In this document: piece by piece, positions 16,981 through 25,302 of the stretch
Layout of the letters: every line of letters starts with the position of its first letter
How positions within the stretch are numbered: the stretch's first letter is position 1
Source of the DNA: JBFWYO01 sp050186335
Lineage (GTDB): Bacteria; Pseudomonadota; Alphaproteobacteria; Bin65
Assembly (NCBI GenBank): GCA_050186335.1
Contig: JBFWYO010000049.1
Coordinates: 1 to 37,685, forward strand
DNA: 37,685 bases
Direction of reading: 5' to 3'
The notes under the pieces: generated by a model
Told to the model about the DNA's origin: nothing
Databases searched by the model: none
The model's input: the letters and a program-made list of their open reading frames with translations, nothing else
Translations under genes and position numbers: made by a program

Positions 16981-17535
16981 ATGCCCCATCCCGATTTTTC
17001 GACCCTGCACGGCACCACCATCCTGTCCGTGCGCAAGGCCGGCCGCGTGGTCATCGCCGGCGACGGCCAGGTCACTTTTGGCACGACCGTGCTAAAATCC
17101 AACGCCAAGAAAGTCCGCCGCCTGGGCGGCGACGGCAAGGTGATCGCCGGCTTTGCCGGCGCCACCGCCGACGCCTTCGCCCTGTTCGAGCGCCTGGAAG
17201 GCAAGCTGGAAAAGCACCCCGGCCAGCTGGCCCGGGCCTGCGTCGAGCTGGCCAAGGACTGGCGCACCGACCGGTATCTGCGCCGGCTCGAGGCCATGAT
17301 GGCGGTCGCCGACGCCAATGTTTCGCTGGTGCTGACCGGCCAAGGCGACGTGGTCGAGCCGGAGGACAGTCTGATCGGCATCGGTTCGGGCGGGCCGTTT
17401 GCGCTGGCCGCCGCGCGCGCGCTGGTCGCCGCCAAGGTCGAGCTCGACGCCGAGGCGATCGCCCGCCAGGCGATGGATATCGCGGCCGGTATCTGTATCT
17501 ACACCAATCGCACCATTACATTGGAATCGCTTTAA
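16981..17535 (+). CDS. hslV: ATP-dependent protease subunit HslV (ClpQ)
   Basis: HslV is the proteasome-like peptidase of the HslVU protease; dodecamers dock onto HslU rings. Length is 184 residues including an 11-residue propeptide. Cleavage after G11 in LHGTTILSV exposes T12 as the catalytic N-terminal threonine. The GDGQVTFG and FAGATADAFALFERLE segments are typical. ATG 16981 gives MPHPDFSTLHGTT; an upstream GTG at 16945 would lengthen the propeptide and is less likely. It is followed by hslU after 89 bases. Confidence 0.96.
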   Translation: MPHPDFSTLHGTTILSVRKAGRVVIAGDGQVTFGTTVLKSNAKKVRRLGGDGKVIAGFAGATADAFALFERLEGKLEKHPGQLARACVELAKDWRTDRYLRRLEAMMAVADANVSLVLTGQGDVVEPEDSLIGIGSGGPFALAAARALVAAKVELDAEAIARQAMDIAAGICIYTNRTITLESL

Positions 17536-17624
17536 AAATCAAGGCCGGGCCGGCTTGTGGCCCGGCGCCACGGCCGGCGCCGATCGATGCGCCGCCGACC
17601 CCGATCAACTGTTCAGGTTCGCCC

Positions 17625-18950
17625 ATGTCTGCACCGCACACCGCCGCCTTCAGCCCGCGCGAGATCGTCTCCGAATTGGACCGGTTCATCGTCGGCCAGC
17701 ACGACGCCAAGCGCGCGGTGGCGATTGCGCTGCGCAACCGCTGGCGGCGCCAGCAGCTCGACGAAAAGCTGCGCGAGGAAGTGCTGCCCAAGAACATTCT
17801 GATGATCGGGCCGACCGGCTGCGGCAAGACCGAGATCGCGCGCAGGCTGGCCAAGCTGGCCCAGGCGCCGTTCCTCAAGGTCGAAGCGACCAAGTTCACC
17901 GAAGTCGGCTATGTCGGCCGCGACGTCGATCAGATCGTGCGCGACCTGGTCGAGATCGCGATCGGCATGACCAAGGACCGCTTGCGCAAGGACGTGCAGA
18001 CGCGCGCCGAGCTGAACGCCGAGGAGCGCGTGCTGGATGCGCTCGTCGGCACCGATGCGCGCAAGGAAACTCGCGATGCGTTCCGCAAGAAGCTGCGCTC
18101 GGGCGAGCTCGACAAGACCGAGATCGAGCTCGACGTCGCCGAGAGCGGCAGTTCCAGCCTGCCGACCTTCGAAATTCCCGGCATGCCCGGCGCGCAGATG
18201 GGCATGCTGAATCTGAACGACGTGCTCGGCAAGGCGTTCGGCCAGCGCACCAAGCGCAAGCGCATGACCGTCGAGGATTCCTACACCCAGCTGATGGCCG
18301 AGGAGAGCGAGAAGCTGCTCGACCAGGAGCAGGTCGTCGCCGATGCGATCGAGCTGACCGAGCAGAACGGCATCGTGTTCATCGACGAGATCGACAAGAT
18401 CGCCGGCCGCCAGGACCGCGGCGGCGCGGACATCAGCCGCGAAGGCGTGCAGCGCGATCTGCTGCCGCTGATCGAGGGCACGACGGTTGCGACCAAGCAC
18501 GGCCCGGTCAAATCCGACCACATTCTGTTCATCGCCTCGGGCGCGTTCCACATGGCCAAGCCGTCCGACCTGCTGCCCGAACTGCAGGGCCGGCTGCCGA
18601 TCCGCGTCGAACTCAGGGCGCTCAACCGCGACGATTTCGTGCGAATCTTAAAAGAGCCCGAGAACAGCCTGGTGATCCAGTACGTGGCGCTGCTCGGCAC
18701 CGAGAAGGTCACACTGCAATTCACCGGCGACGGCATCGACGAGATCGCTTCGCTGTCGGCCGAAGTGAACCAGAACGTGGAAAACATCGGCGCCCGCCGC
18801 CTGCACACGGTGATGGAACGCCTGCTCGAGGAAATCAGCTTCGCCGCCACCGACAAGGGCGGCGAGACGCTGGTGATCGACGCGGCCTACGTCAAACAGC
18901 AAGTCGGCGCGCTGGCCAAGAACACGGATCTGAGCAAGTTTATTTTGTAG
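17625..18950 (+). CDS. hslU: HslU (ClpY) AAA+ unfoldase
   Basis: HslU unfolds substrates for HslV. At 441 residues it has the normal size. Walker A is GPTGCGKT at residues 62-69 (K68) and Walker B is VFIDEIDKI with D254 and E255. The substrate pore signature GYVGRD follows EATKFTEV. The I-domain spans roughly residues 110-240, and the sensor-2/C-terminal region ends in the hydrophobic LSKFIL tail that inserts into HslV. The start ATG at 17625 gives MSAPHTAAFSPREIVSELD. It converges on the XRE gene with a gap of only two bases, and no terminator hairpin is visible there. Confidence 0.97.
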   Translation: MSAPHTAAFSPREIVSELDRFIVGQHDAKRAVAIALRNRWRRQQLDEKLREEVLPKNILMIGPTGCGKTEIARRLAKLAQAPFLKVEATKFTEVGYVGRDVDQIVRDLVEIAIGMTKDRLRKDVQTRAELNAEERVLDALVGTDARKETRDAFRKKLRSGELDKTEIELDVAESGSSSLPTFEIPGMPGAQMGMLNLNDVLGKAFGQRTKRKRMTVEDSYTQLMAEESEKLLDQEQVVADAIELTEQNGIVFIDEIDKIAGRQDRGGADISREGVQRDLLPLIEGTTVATKHGPVKSDHILFIASGAFHMAKPSDLLPELQGRLPIRVELRALNRDDFVRILKEPENSLVIQYVALLGTEKVTLQFTGDGIDEIASLSAEVNQNVENIGARRLHTVMERLLEEISFAATDKGGETLVIDAAYVKQQVGALAKNTDLSKFIL

Positions 18951-18952
18951 GG

Positions 18953-19306
18953 CTATTTCGCCGCGAGCCGCGCCAGCAGGCTTTCGACCAGCCCGTCGTC
19001 CAGTTCGCGAATCCGTTCCGCGAGCGCATTCGCCAACTCAGTATGTTTGGCGCTCAGCCCCGACGTATCGACCACCACGCGCGGGTGCGACTTTCGGGCG
19101 AGCTGTTCCAGCTCCTCCGCCTCTTCCCAACCGAGCAGAAAATAATCCGCGATCTGGCGCACGAAATTGGCCGCCGGTCGGCCGCGCTTGCCGTGTTCGA
19201 GCGCCGACAGGTAGGCCGCCGAAATATGCAAATCCGAAGCCAGCTGCTTGGCCGAAATGCGCCGGGCCGCGCGCAAGGCGCGAAGTTTTTCGCCGAAGGG
19301 GGTCAT
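18953..19306 (-). CDS. XRE family helix-turn-helix transcriptional regulator
   Basis: This 117-residue DNA-binding protein has an N-terminal Cro/C1-type HTH in residues about 3-60: FGEKLRALRAARRISAKQLA then ISAAYLSALEHGKRGRP, with the recognition helix around AAYLSALEHGK. The C-terminal half is helical and acidic and may mediate dimerisation. I chose ATG 19306 because GAGGAG lies eight bases upstream; a GTG at 19312 would sit too close to it. The gene lies between hslU and smr in many alphaproteobacteria. Its targets are unknown. Confidence 0.88.
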   Translation of the reverse strand: MTPFGEKLRALRAARRISAKQLASDLHISAAYLSALEHGKRGRPAANFVRQIADYFLLGWEEAEELEQLARKSHPRVVVDTSGLSAKHTELANALAERIRELDDGLVESLLARLAAK

Positions 19307-19341
19307 GGACACGACTCCTCGTCAGGGCCCGGCCGAACTTG

Positions 19342-20076
19342 TTATTCGCGCTTGCGGCGCAATAGAACATACAGCGCGCCGGTACCGCCGTGTTTCGGCT
19401 GGGCGTGGGCGATGGCGAGGATCATCGGGCGCAGCTCGAGCGCGTTCAGCCATTTCGGCACGGCTTGCTGCAGAATCCCGCGGCCGCCGGGCGGCCGAAA
19501 GCCGGCGTCCGGGTCGCCGCCGCGCAGGCCTTTGCCGGTGACGACGATCAGGCAGCGACGGCCCAACCGGTACGACGTGCCGATATAGCGAATCAGCGCT
19601 TCATGCGCTTCGGCCTGGGTCATGCCGTGCAGATCGAGCGTGCCGTCGATCGCCATGGCGCCCGAGCGGAATTTCTGGAACGTGTTGCGGTCGATGCCGG
19701 CGGCGATGCCGGGTTCGAGCGCCGGAGTGACGGTGACCGCGGGGCGTTCGGGCGCGTTGCCGCCGATGCTGATCGATTTGAGACGCGGCTTTTCGGCGAC
19801 CGGTGCGGCCGCCGCGGGCGGTTCGACGCGCGGCGCGATCGGCACGCGCTTCTTGGCGCGGCCCTTGAGCGGCTGGATGTTCGAGGTGATGTGCCGCCAC
19901 AGATTGGCGTCGTCGGCGTCGCCAGCGGATGTCGGGGCGGATGCGGGGGCGGATTTAGCGGCGGATTTGACGGCGGATTTGGCTGGCGGTTGCGGCTTCG
20001 CCGCTTTTGCCGCCGCGTTCAGCGCCGCGCGCAGCGGTTTCGGCCCCGCCGAGGTCCGTTCAGCCGAGCGTTTCAT
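19342..20076 (-). CDS. Smr domain protein (MutS2 C-terminal-like nuclease family)
   Basis: This 244-residue protein has a C-terminal Smr domain from about residue 140: TLDLHGMTQAEAHEAL, then IVVTGKGLRGG and HGGTGALYVLLRR, matching the DLHG, TGKG and GGTG signatures. The family includes DNA- and RNA-nicking enzymes. The first 60 residues are Ala/Lys/Pro-rich and disordered. They include a run coded by three tandem 12-base units (19948-19983) giving repeated KSA-A/V. The start ATG at 20076 lies inside the end of lutC (17-base overlap), so it is likely cotranslated with the lut genes. In related genomes smr is usually next to mltA or the XRE gene. Confidence 0.88.
   Translation of the reverse strand: MKRSAERTSAGPKPLRAALNAAAKAAKPQPPAKSAVKSAAKSAPASAPTSAGDADDANLWRHITSNIQPLKGRAKKRVPIAPRVEPPAAAAPVAEKPRLKSISIGGNAPERPAVTVTPALEPGIAAGIDRNTFQKFRSGAMAIDGTLDLHGMTQAEAHEALIRYIGTSYRLGRRCLIVVTGKGLRGGDPDAGFRPPGGRGILQQAVPKWLNALELRPMILAIAHAQPKHGGTGALYVLLRRKRE
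19948..19983. repeat. Three tandem 12-base units in smr
   Basis: GGCGGATTT recurs at 19948, 19960 and 19972 with a 12-base period. It codes on the minus strand for the Ala/Lys/Ser linker of the Smr protein. As an in-frame tandem repeat it may vary in copy number between strains without breaking the gene. Confidence 0.6.
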
Positions 20077-20764
20077 CGACGATGACGATGTGCAGGCGGC
20101 GCGGCCCGTGGGCGCCGAGCTGCAGGGTTTGCTCGATATCCGCGCTGCGCGACGGCCCGGTGATGAAATTGACGTTGCGCGGCATCACGAAGCCGCCGTC
20201 CGGCGTGGCGTGGCTGGCGCGCAGCTTGGCCCAGCCTTCTTCGAACGCGCCGACGATCTGGCTGCTCCACAGCACGACCACGTGCGTGTCGGGCATGAAG
20301 TTCAGCTTGGTCGGCGAGCTCTCGCCGGATTCCAGCATCAGCGTGCCGGTTTCGGCCACGCCGAGGAACGCGCCGGTGACGCTGACCGCATCGTCGGCTT
20401 CCGCCGTGCCGTGGCGGAACTGCAACATGGGCCTGAGGCGCCAGGGGATTTCGTCGAGCCGCGCGTCGGGCGCCATGACGAAGCTGGCCGGCAGGTTCTC
20501 CTTGGCCAGAAAATCGGCGATCGCATGCGGCACGCCCTCGGCGCGGGCGACGCGGCTGACGCTGGCCGCGGCTTCGCCGGCCATCGCGGCGAACAGATCG
20601 ATGCGCCCCTTGAGATCCAACTGCCCGCGTTGGGGAATCAAATTGGCATCGTGCGCCTTCAGCCGCGCGGCGAGTTCGGCGCGCCGCGTGGCATCGTCGA
20701 CATTGCGCTGCTTGGCGCAGGCCGCGGCGATGCGATCCATGATGGCCTGGCGGGAGGTGGTCAT
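20060..20764 (-). CDS. lutC: Lactate utilization protein LutC (LUD domain)
   Basis: LutC is the third subunit of the LutABC L-lactate oxidation complex. The 234-residue protein has a LUD (YkgG-type) domain: helical N-terminus, then VAETGTLMLESGESSPTKLN and HVVVLWSSQIVGAFEEGW, ending with ITGPSRSADIEQTLQLGAHGPRR, the strongest family motif. The ATG at 20764 overlaps the lutB stop as ATGA, and its own stop lies 17 bases inside smr, so translation is chained lutB-lutC-smr. Confidence 0.93.
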   Translation of the reverse strand: MTTSRQAIMDRIAAACAKQRNVDDATRRAELAARLKAHDANLIPQRGQLDLKGRIDLFAAMAGEAAASVSRVARAEGVPHAIADFLAKENLPASFVMAPDARLDEIPWRLRPMLQFRHGTAEADDAVSVTGAFLGVAETGTLMLESGESSPTKLNFMPDTHVVVLWSSQIVGAFEEGWAKLRASHATPDGGFVMPRNVNFITGPSRSADIEQTLQLGAHGPRRLHIVIVDETLG

Positions 20765-22269
20765 CGCGCCTGCTTGCCGAAGAAGGGAATGCGCCGACGG
20801 CCGCGCCACAGTTTCTGGAACGTGCGCGAGGATTGCGGCGCCGGGAAATCGCGCGTGGCGGTCCAGCCGTCGAGCACCGCGGCGACGTTCCACTTTTTCA
20901 CCAGCGACTTGCCGACCGGGATTTTTTCGAGCGCCGACGACAAGCGATTGAAGCGGCCGCCCTGCGCGCGGCCCTGCCGGTTGAGCCACCAGGCGGCGGC
21001 CCATGCGCCGAGCCGGTAGAAGAACGGCAGCCGCGCGCCGCGCGCCCACCATTTGAGCGCGCGGCGCGCGCGCTCCGGCTGCAGATGGCGTTCGAATTCG
21101 CGTTCGCGCCAATGGCGCATCAGCCCGGGCAGCGGAATCCGCATCGGGCAGACTTCCTCGCAGCGTCCGCAGAAGCTCGACGCGTTCGGCAGCTCCTTGG
21201 CCTCTTCCAGCCCGACCAGCGCGGGCGTCACCACGGCGCCGATCGGGCCGGGATAGACCCAGCCGTAGGCATGGCCGCCGACGGTGCCGTAGACCGGGCA
21301 ATGATTGAGGCACGCGCCGCAGCGGATGCAGCGCAGCGCGTCCTGGAATTCCGTGCCGAGCATGTTGCTGCGGCCGTTATCCAGCATGATGACGTGATAC
21401 TGCTCCGGTCCGTCGAGATCGGCCTCTCTCCGCGCGCCGGTCGAAATCGTCGTGTAGACCGACATTTCCTGGCCGGTCGCCGAGCGGGCGAGGACGCGCA
21501 GGATGGTGCCGGCGTCTTCCAGCGTGGGGACGATCTTTTCGATGCTGGCGAGCACGATATGGATGCGCGGCAGCGTCTGCGTGAGATCGCCGTTGCCTTC
21601 GTTGGTGACAATTATGGACGAGCCGGTTTCCGCGATCAGGAAGTTCGCGCCGGTAATGCCGACATCCGCGGCGAGGAATTTTTCGCGCAGCTGCCCGCGC
21701 GCCTCGGCCAGCAGGTCGGCCCGGTCGGTGAGCGGCCGATTGGGATCGAGCGTGGTGTGATGTTCGCGGAACGCGTCGGCGATCTGTTCCTTGTTGACGT
21801 GAATGGCGGGCGCGATGATGTGGCTGGGCGGCTCGCGGCGCAGCTGGATGATGTACTCGCCGAGATCGGTTTCGACCGGGGTGATGCCGTTCTGCTCGAG
21901 ATACTCGTTGATGGCGATTTCCTCGCCGATCATCGACTTGCCCTTGGTCACCGTTTCCGCGCCGACCAGGCGGCAGATGAACAGGATCGCCTTGCGCGCT
22001 TCCTCGGCGTCGCGGCACCAATGAACCGCGCCGCCGCTCTTGCGCACGTTCTGCTCGAAGATCTCCAGATAGAGATCCAGGTTTTCCAGAACGTGATTCT
22101 TGATTTCGGTCGCTTTGTCGCGCAAGCCGTCGAATTCGGGCAGGCGCGCAACCGCATTCGCGCGCCGTTCGATGAAGCCGACGCGCATGAGGCCCAATGC
22201 CTTCTGCAGCGACGCATCGGCAAGCGCCGCGCGGGTGTTGGCTTTGAAGTTATGCGCGGTCGACTGCAT
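20761..22269 (-). CDS. lutB: Lactate utilization iron-sulfur protein LutB
   Basis: LutB is the ferredoxin-type electron-transfer subunit of LutABC, which oxidises L-lactate to pyruvate. Its 502 residues include an N-terminal LUD-like domain (about 70-300, with FLIAETGSSIIVTNEGNGDL). Two [4Fe-4S] cysteine sets follow: C314-x2-C317-x2-C320-x3-C324 and C367-x2-C370-x3-C374. A basic C-terminal region with Trp-rich helices ends the protein. The ATG at 22269 shares one base with the lutA stop (TGATG). Of the two homologues called LutB and LldF/YkgF, this fits either name. Confidence 0.94.
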   Translation of the reverse strand: MQSTAHNFKANTRAALADASLQKALGLMRVGFIERRANAVARLPEFDGLRDKATEIKNHVLENLDLYLEIFEQNVRKSGGAVHWCRDAEEARKAILFICRLVGAETVTKGKSMIGEEIAINEYLEQNGITPVETDLGEYIIQLRREPPSHIIAPAIHVNKEQIADAFREHHTTLDPNRPLTDRADLLAEARGQLREKFLAADVGITGANFLIAETGSSIIVTNEGNGDLTQTLPRIHIVLASIEKIVPTLEDAGTILRVLARSATGQEMSVYTTISTGARREADLDGPEQYHVIMLDNGRSNMLGTEFQDALRCIRCGACLNHCPVYGTVGGHAYGWVYPGPIGAVVTPALVGLEEAKELPNASSFCGRCEEVCPMRIPLPGLMRHWREREFERHLQPERARRALKWWARGARLPFFYRLGAWAAAWWLNRQGRAQGGRFNRLSSALEKIPVGKSLVKKWNVAAVLDGWTATRDFPAPQSSRTFQKLWRGRRRIPFFGKQAR

Positions 22270-23090
22270 CAGGACCCCGCCGCCGGATCGGGCGCCGGCG
22301 ACACAGGGGCCGCGACTTCCTTGAGTTCGGGCGCGGACTCGCCGATGCCGGCGCCGTGCCCCATGCCGGCCAGCACTTCGGCAACGTGCATGACCTTTAT
22401 CTTGTGACCCTCGCGCTGCAGCTTGCCGGCAAGATTCATCAGGCAGCCCATATCGCCGGCGAGCAGCGTATCGCAGCCGGAGGCGACAATTTCCTGGACC
22501 TTATCGCCGGCCATGCGGTCGGAGATTTCCGGATACTTGACGCAGAACGTGCCGCCGAAGCCGCAGCACACGTCGCGCCCGGGCAATTCGCGCACCGCCA
22601 GCCCGTCCATGCCGGCGAGCAGCTTGCGCGGCTGGTCGCGCAGGCCGAGTTCGCGCAGGCCCGAACAGCCGTCGTGATACGCGGCGATGCCCTGGAACTT
22701 GCCGACCACCTTGCCGATGCCGATCACGTCGGACAGAAACTCCGTCAGCTCGAACGTGCGCGCGGCCAGATCGTCGGCGCGCTTTTTCCAGCGGCGCTTG
22801 CCTTCGAACAGGCCGGGATAATGCTTCTTGATCATGCCGCCGCACGAACCCGACGGCACGACGACGTAATCGTAGCGGCGGAACGCACGGATCACGCGTT
22901 TGGCGATCTTGATCGCGTCCGCCTTGTCACCGGAATTGTAGGCCGGCTGGCCGCAGCAGGTTTGGTTGCGCGGCACGACGATCGTACATTCCGCGGCTTC
23001 GATCAGCTTGGCCGCGGCGAAACCGACGCTGGGCCGGAACAGATCGACCAGGCACGTGGCGAACAGCCCGACCACGGGCTTGTCGCCCAT
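22269..23090 (-). CDS. lutA: Lactate utilization Fe-S protein LutA (CCG domains)
   Basis: LutA is a 273-residue protein with two cysteine-rich CCG domains like those of heterodisulfide reductase HdrB and GlcF. C45-C46-G with C83 (PSGSCGG) forms the first set, and C175-C176-G with C216 (GDMGC) the second. HDGC (139-142) and ATCLVDLFRP near the start are typical of LutA/YkgE. The start MGDKPVVGLFATC at 23090 matches the family. A longer reading to 23144 adds 18 unconserved residues. It is the first gene of lutABC, 142 bases after mltA, and the operon promoter may lie in that gap. The C-terminal 25 residues are an Ala/Pro-rich tail. Confidence 0.93.
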   Translation of the reverse strand: MGDKPVVGLFATCLVDLFRPSVGFAAAKLIEAAECTIVVPRNQTCCGQPAYNSGDKADAIKIAKRVIRAFRRYDYVVVPSGSCGGMIKKHYPGLFEGKRRWKKRADDLAARTFELTEFLSDVIGIGKVVGKFQGIAAYHDGCSGLRELGLRDQPRKLLAGMDGLAVRELPGRDVCCGFGGTFCVKYPEISDRMAGDKVQEIVASGCDTLLAGDMGCLMNLAGKLQREGHKIKVMHVAEVLAGMGHGAGIGESAPELKEVAAPVSPAPDPAAGS

Positions 23091-23232
23091 GCCGACGCGG
23101 CCGTCTTCGCCCAATTCTACCGTCCGATTAACCAATCCATTCACTCCGACCGGTCACGCCCTCTGTGCCGGCATGTCTACAATCTCCCCGGAATGCGGGC
23201 AAGCCAAGCGATCCGCCGCGCGGACACGGGAT

Positions 23233-24420
23233 TCACCGGCGCGCGGGATTGCCCGGGCGCGCGACCAGCGCGGCCACCGATGCATCGTCCGCGGCCTTCT
23301 GCAGCGCCGCCTTCTTCCGCGGCAGCAGGACAAAATACCGCCCCGCCTGCTTCATCCGCCCGGCGTCCGCCAGCGCAGGTTCGCCGCTGCCGAAATAGAC
23401 ATCGCCGCGCACGACGCCCTTGATGGCGTTGCCGGTATCCTGCGCCACCATCAGGCGGCGCAGGGGCGCATCGATCGTGCCCGGGTGCACGGTATCGAGC
23501 CAGACCAAAGCGCCGAGCGGAACGAACGCCGGATCCACCGCCAGGCTGCGCCCCGGCGTCAGCACGGTGCCGTGCGCGCCGATCGGACCGGGCCCGGTAT
23601 TCTCGCGGAAAAAAATATAGCGCGGGTTTTCGCGCATCAGTTTGGCGGCGGGATCCGGATTCGCCTTCAGCCACGCGCGTATGCCCTGCGCCGAGGCTTG
23701 CGATTGCGGGATGATGTTGCGCTCGAGCATGAGCCGCCCGATGGCGACGAAATCGTATCCGTTGTTGGCGGCGTAATTGATGCGCGTGACCGTGCCGTCG
23801 GTCAGCCGTACGCGCGCCGAGCCCTGAACCTGCGCCATGAACAGATCGACGCTCGAATTGGTCCACAGCAGCACGGGCCAGTTTTTCGCCGCGTCCGTCG
23901 TTTCGATATCGGCGCGTGTCGGCAGGGGCACGGCGCCGGCGGTTTGCACCAAACCGGCGCCCGGCGGCGGCGCAAAAATCTTGACGTTGAAGTGCGGCGT
24001 CGCCACGCGCGATGCGGCCAGCTCGGCTTCGTAGTATCCGGTGAACAACCCGGTTTCGGTTTCGGTTGCGCGAAGCTGGTAGGGCGCGAACCATTCGGCC
24101 ACGAAGCCGCGCGCCGACGCTTCGTCGTTGGGCGGCACGCGCCGCGCCGCGGCGCATGCGTCATGCCAATCGCCCGCCGTGCCGGCAAGCGCGCCGTAGG
24201 CGGCGGGCGCCACAGGCGCATGCGGCGGCAAGGCGGCAATCTTTTCGCAGGACGCCAGAAAGGCGGGGAGGGCGGCGGCTATGGCATCGTGCCGCCAGCC
24301 GGGCAAGGCGTCGAATGTCGTCGGCACCAAGGTTGGGTTCATAGCCCCGGAATCACGGCTGCAACCGAGCGTCGCCAGCGCGGCGGAAAGTGCCACGGCG
24401 CACAGAATCGCCCGCACCAC
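23233..24420 (-). CDS. mltA: Membrane-bound lytic murein transglycosylase A (MltA)
   Basis: MltA cleaves peptidoglycan with formation of 1,6-anhydro ends. The 395-residue protein has a hydrophobic leader ending ATLGC20, a somewhat atypical lipobox, so it is probably an outer-membrane lipoprotein. The MltA domain contains FTGYYEAEL (126-134) and DLFMAQVQGSARV (192-204). The C-terminal 3D domain has VAQDTGNAIKGVVRGDVYFG (325-344). D328 aligns with the catalytic Asp of the family and D340 completes the three-Asp set. Two GTG codons stand in tandem at 24420; GGGAGGGG just upstream supports a start at either. It lies 24 bases after tim44, in one operon. Confidence 0.94.
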   Translation of the reverse strand: MVRAILCAVALSAALATLGCSRDSGAMNPTLVPTTFDALPGWRHDAIAAALPAFLASCEKIAALPPHAPVAPAAYGALAGTAGDWHDACAAARRVPPNDEASARGFVAEWFAPYQLRATETETGLFTGYYEAELAASRVATPHFNVKIFAPPPGAGLVQTAGAVPLPTRADIETTDAAKNWPVLLWTNSSVDLFMAQVQGSARVRLTDGTVTRINYAANNGYDFVAIGRLMLERNIIPQSQASAQGIRAWLKANPDPAAKLMRENPRYIFFRENTGPGPIGAHGTVLTPGRSLAVDPAFVPLGALVWLDTVHPGTIDAPLRRLMVAQDTGNAIKGVVRGDVYFGSGEPALADAGRMKQAGRYFVLLPRKKAALQKAADDASVAALVARPGNPARR

Positions 24421-24444
24421 AGCCCCTCCCCCAAAAGCGAGCGA

Positions 24445-25113
24445 TCAGTTCGGAATGCGCGTTTCGACCAGCAGCCAGGCCGGGCTGTCCGAGCGCGTGT
24501 CGCGCACGAAGGTCCAGATGTCGGTCAGATTGTCGACCAGGTTCGGATCGCCGTCGATGATCCGGCCCTCCTTGTCCTTGGTGACGTTGACCTGCTCGGA
24601 TACGAACGTCACCGTGATGCGCGCCATGCGCCCATCCATGCGCGCATCGGTGATGCTGGCGGACTTGATGCCGACCAAGGTGGTTTCCAAGGTTTCGCCG
24701 TTCGCCTGGCGCTGCTTGATCGACTTGACGAAATTTTCCTCGACATCGTCGTCGAGCAACGGCGCCAGCGTTTTGGTGTCGCCTTTGGCGAAGGCCTCGA
24801 CGATCATTTCGAATGCCGCCTTGGCGCCGGTGACGAAACGGCCGGCGTCGAAATCGCGATCGGCGAGCTTGATCTGGGTCAGCCCCGCTTCGACCGGCGT
24901 GCCGGCGACGTCCTTGATCACGTCGGCTTCGGCCATCGGCTTCACGTCGGGTACGCCGGGGGTCTTATCCGCGGCGACGTCGGCGGGCGGGCTGAACGGA
25001 TTCGGCTGTTCGCGCTCGTGGCCGGTGCGCCGGCCGAGCACGCTGCGTAAGCGGAAAATGACGAACGCCGCCACCGCCGCAAACAGGATGATCTGGATGA
25101 TATCGCCGTTCAT
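24445..25113 (-). CDS. Tim44/TimA family membrane-associated adaptor protein
   Basis: This 222-residue protein has one N-terminal membrane helix (residues 5-20, IIQIILFAAVAAFVIF) and a proline-rich linker. A C-terminal Tim44-like domain starts from about residue 80 (ARDFDAGRFVTGAKAAFEMIVEAFAKGD and later DIWTFVRDT). In mitochondria this fold belongs to the inner-membrane import motor; in alphaproteobacteria it is a TimA-type adaptor of uncertain role. ATG 25113 has AGG seven bases upstream and yields the membrane helix at once, so longer readings are rejected. It is divergent from fxsA and followed by mltA. Confidence 0.88.
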   Translation of the reverse strand: MNGDIIQIILFAAVAAFVIFRLRSVLGRRTGHEREQPNPFSPPADVAADKTPGVPDVKPMAEADVIKDVAGTPVEAGLTQIKLADRDFDAGRFVTGAKAAFEMIVEAFAKGDTKTLAPLLDDDVEENFVKSIKQRQANGETLETTLVGIKSASITDARMDGRMARITVTFVSEQVNVTKDKEGRIIDGDPNLVDNLTDIWTFVRDTRSDSPAWLLVETRIPN

Positions 25114-25133
25114 AGAAAACCTGCGCCTTTCGA

Positions 25134-25151
25134 CCCCGGCCATTGCCGGGG
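25134..25151. repeat. Hairpin in the tim44/fxsA divergent region
   Basis: CCCCGGC and GCCGGGG form a perfect 7-bp stem with a CATT loop, 21 bases upstream of the tim44 start. It would lie in the tim44 leader if transcription begins further right. No T run follows on either strand. The role is unknown. Confidence 0.4.
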
Positions 25152-25170
25152 CTACCCTGTCGCGGTGACG

Positions 25171-25199
25171 GTGAAAACGAGCGGATGCGTTCCTATATT
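25171..25199 (+). promoter_or_regulatory. Candidate sigma-70 promoter of fxsA
   Basis: GTGAAA at 25171-25176, a 17-base spacer and TATATT at 25194-25199 match the -35/-10 consensus at 4/6 and 5/6. It lies about 100 bases before fxsA. The flanking CTATA/TATAG inverted repeat means the opposite strand also offers a TATAGTG -10-like element for tim44. This was called from consensus only. Confidence 0.35.
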
Positions 25200-25302
25200 C
25201 ACTATAGGGCTTGCCGCCGTGGCTCACCAGCGCCCGCGATTCGGGCCGATGTATCGCCCCCCGCTGTCAGTTAAATAGGCCCGGACCAGGGATTCCACAA
25301 GC

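Noticed and set aside
16167..17624. A plus-strand frame running through hisB and hslV into hslU as an N-terminal extension of hslU
   Set aside because: It crosses two real genes in other frames; HslU similarity starts exactly at ATG 17625.
23174..23202. TTGCCC-17-TAGACA on the minus strand as the lutABC promoter
   Set aside because: Position fits, but the matches to consensus (4/6 and 3/6) are too weak to report as a feature.
25199..25210. TCACTATAGGGC, identical to the 3' part of a T7 promoter
   Set aside because: Only the last 11-12 bases match, and the recognition half is absent. No phage or vector sequence surrounds it; it is part of a chance A+T-rich inverted repeat near a sigma-70-like -10.
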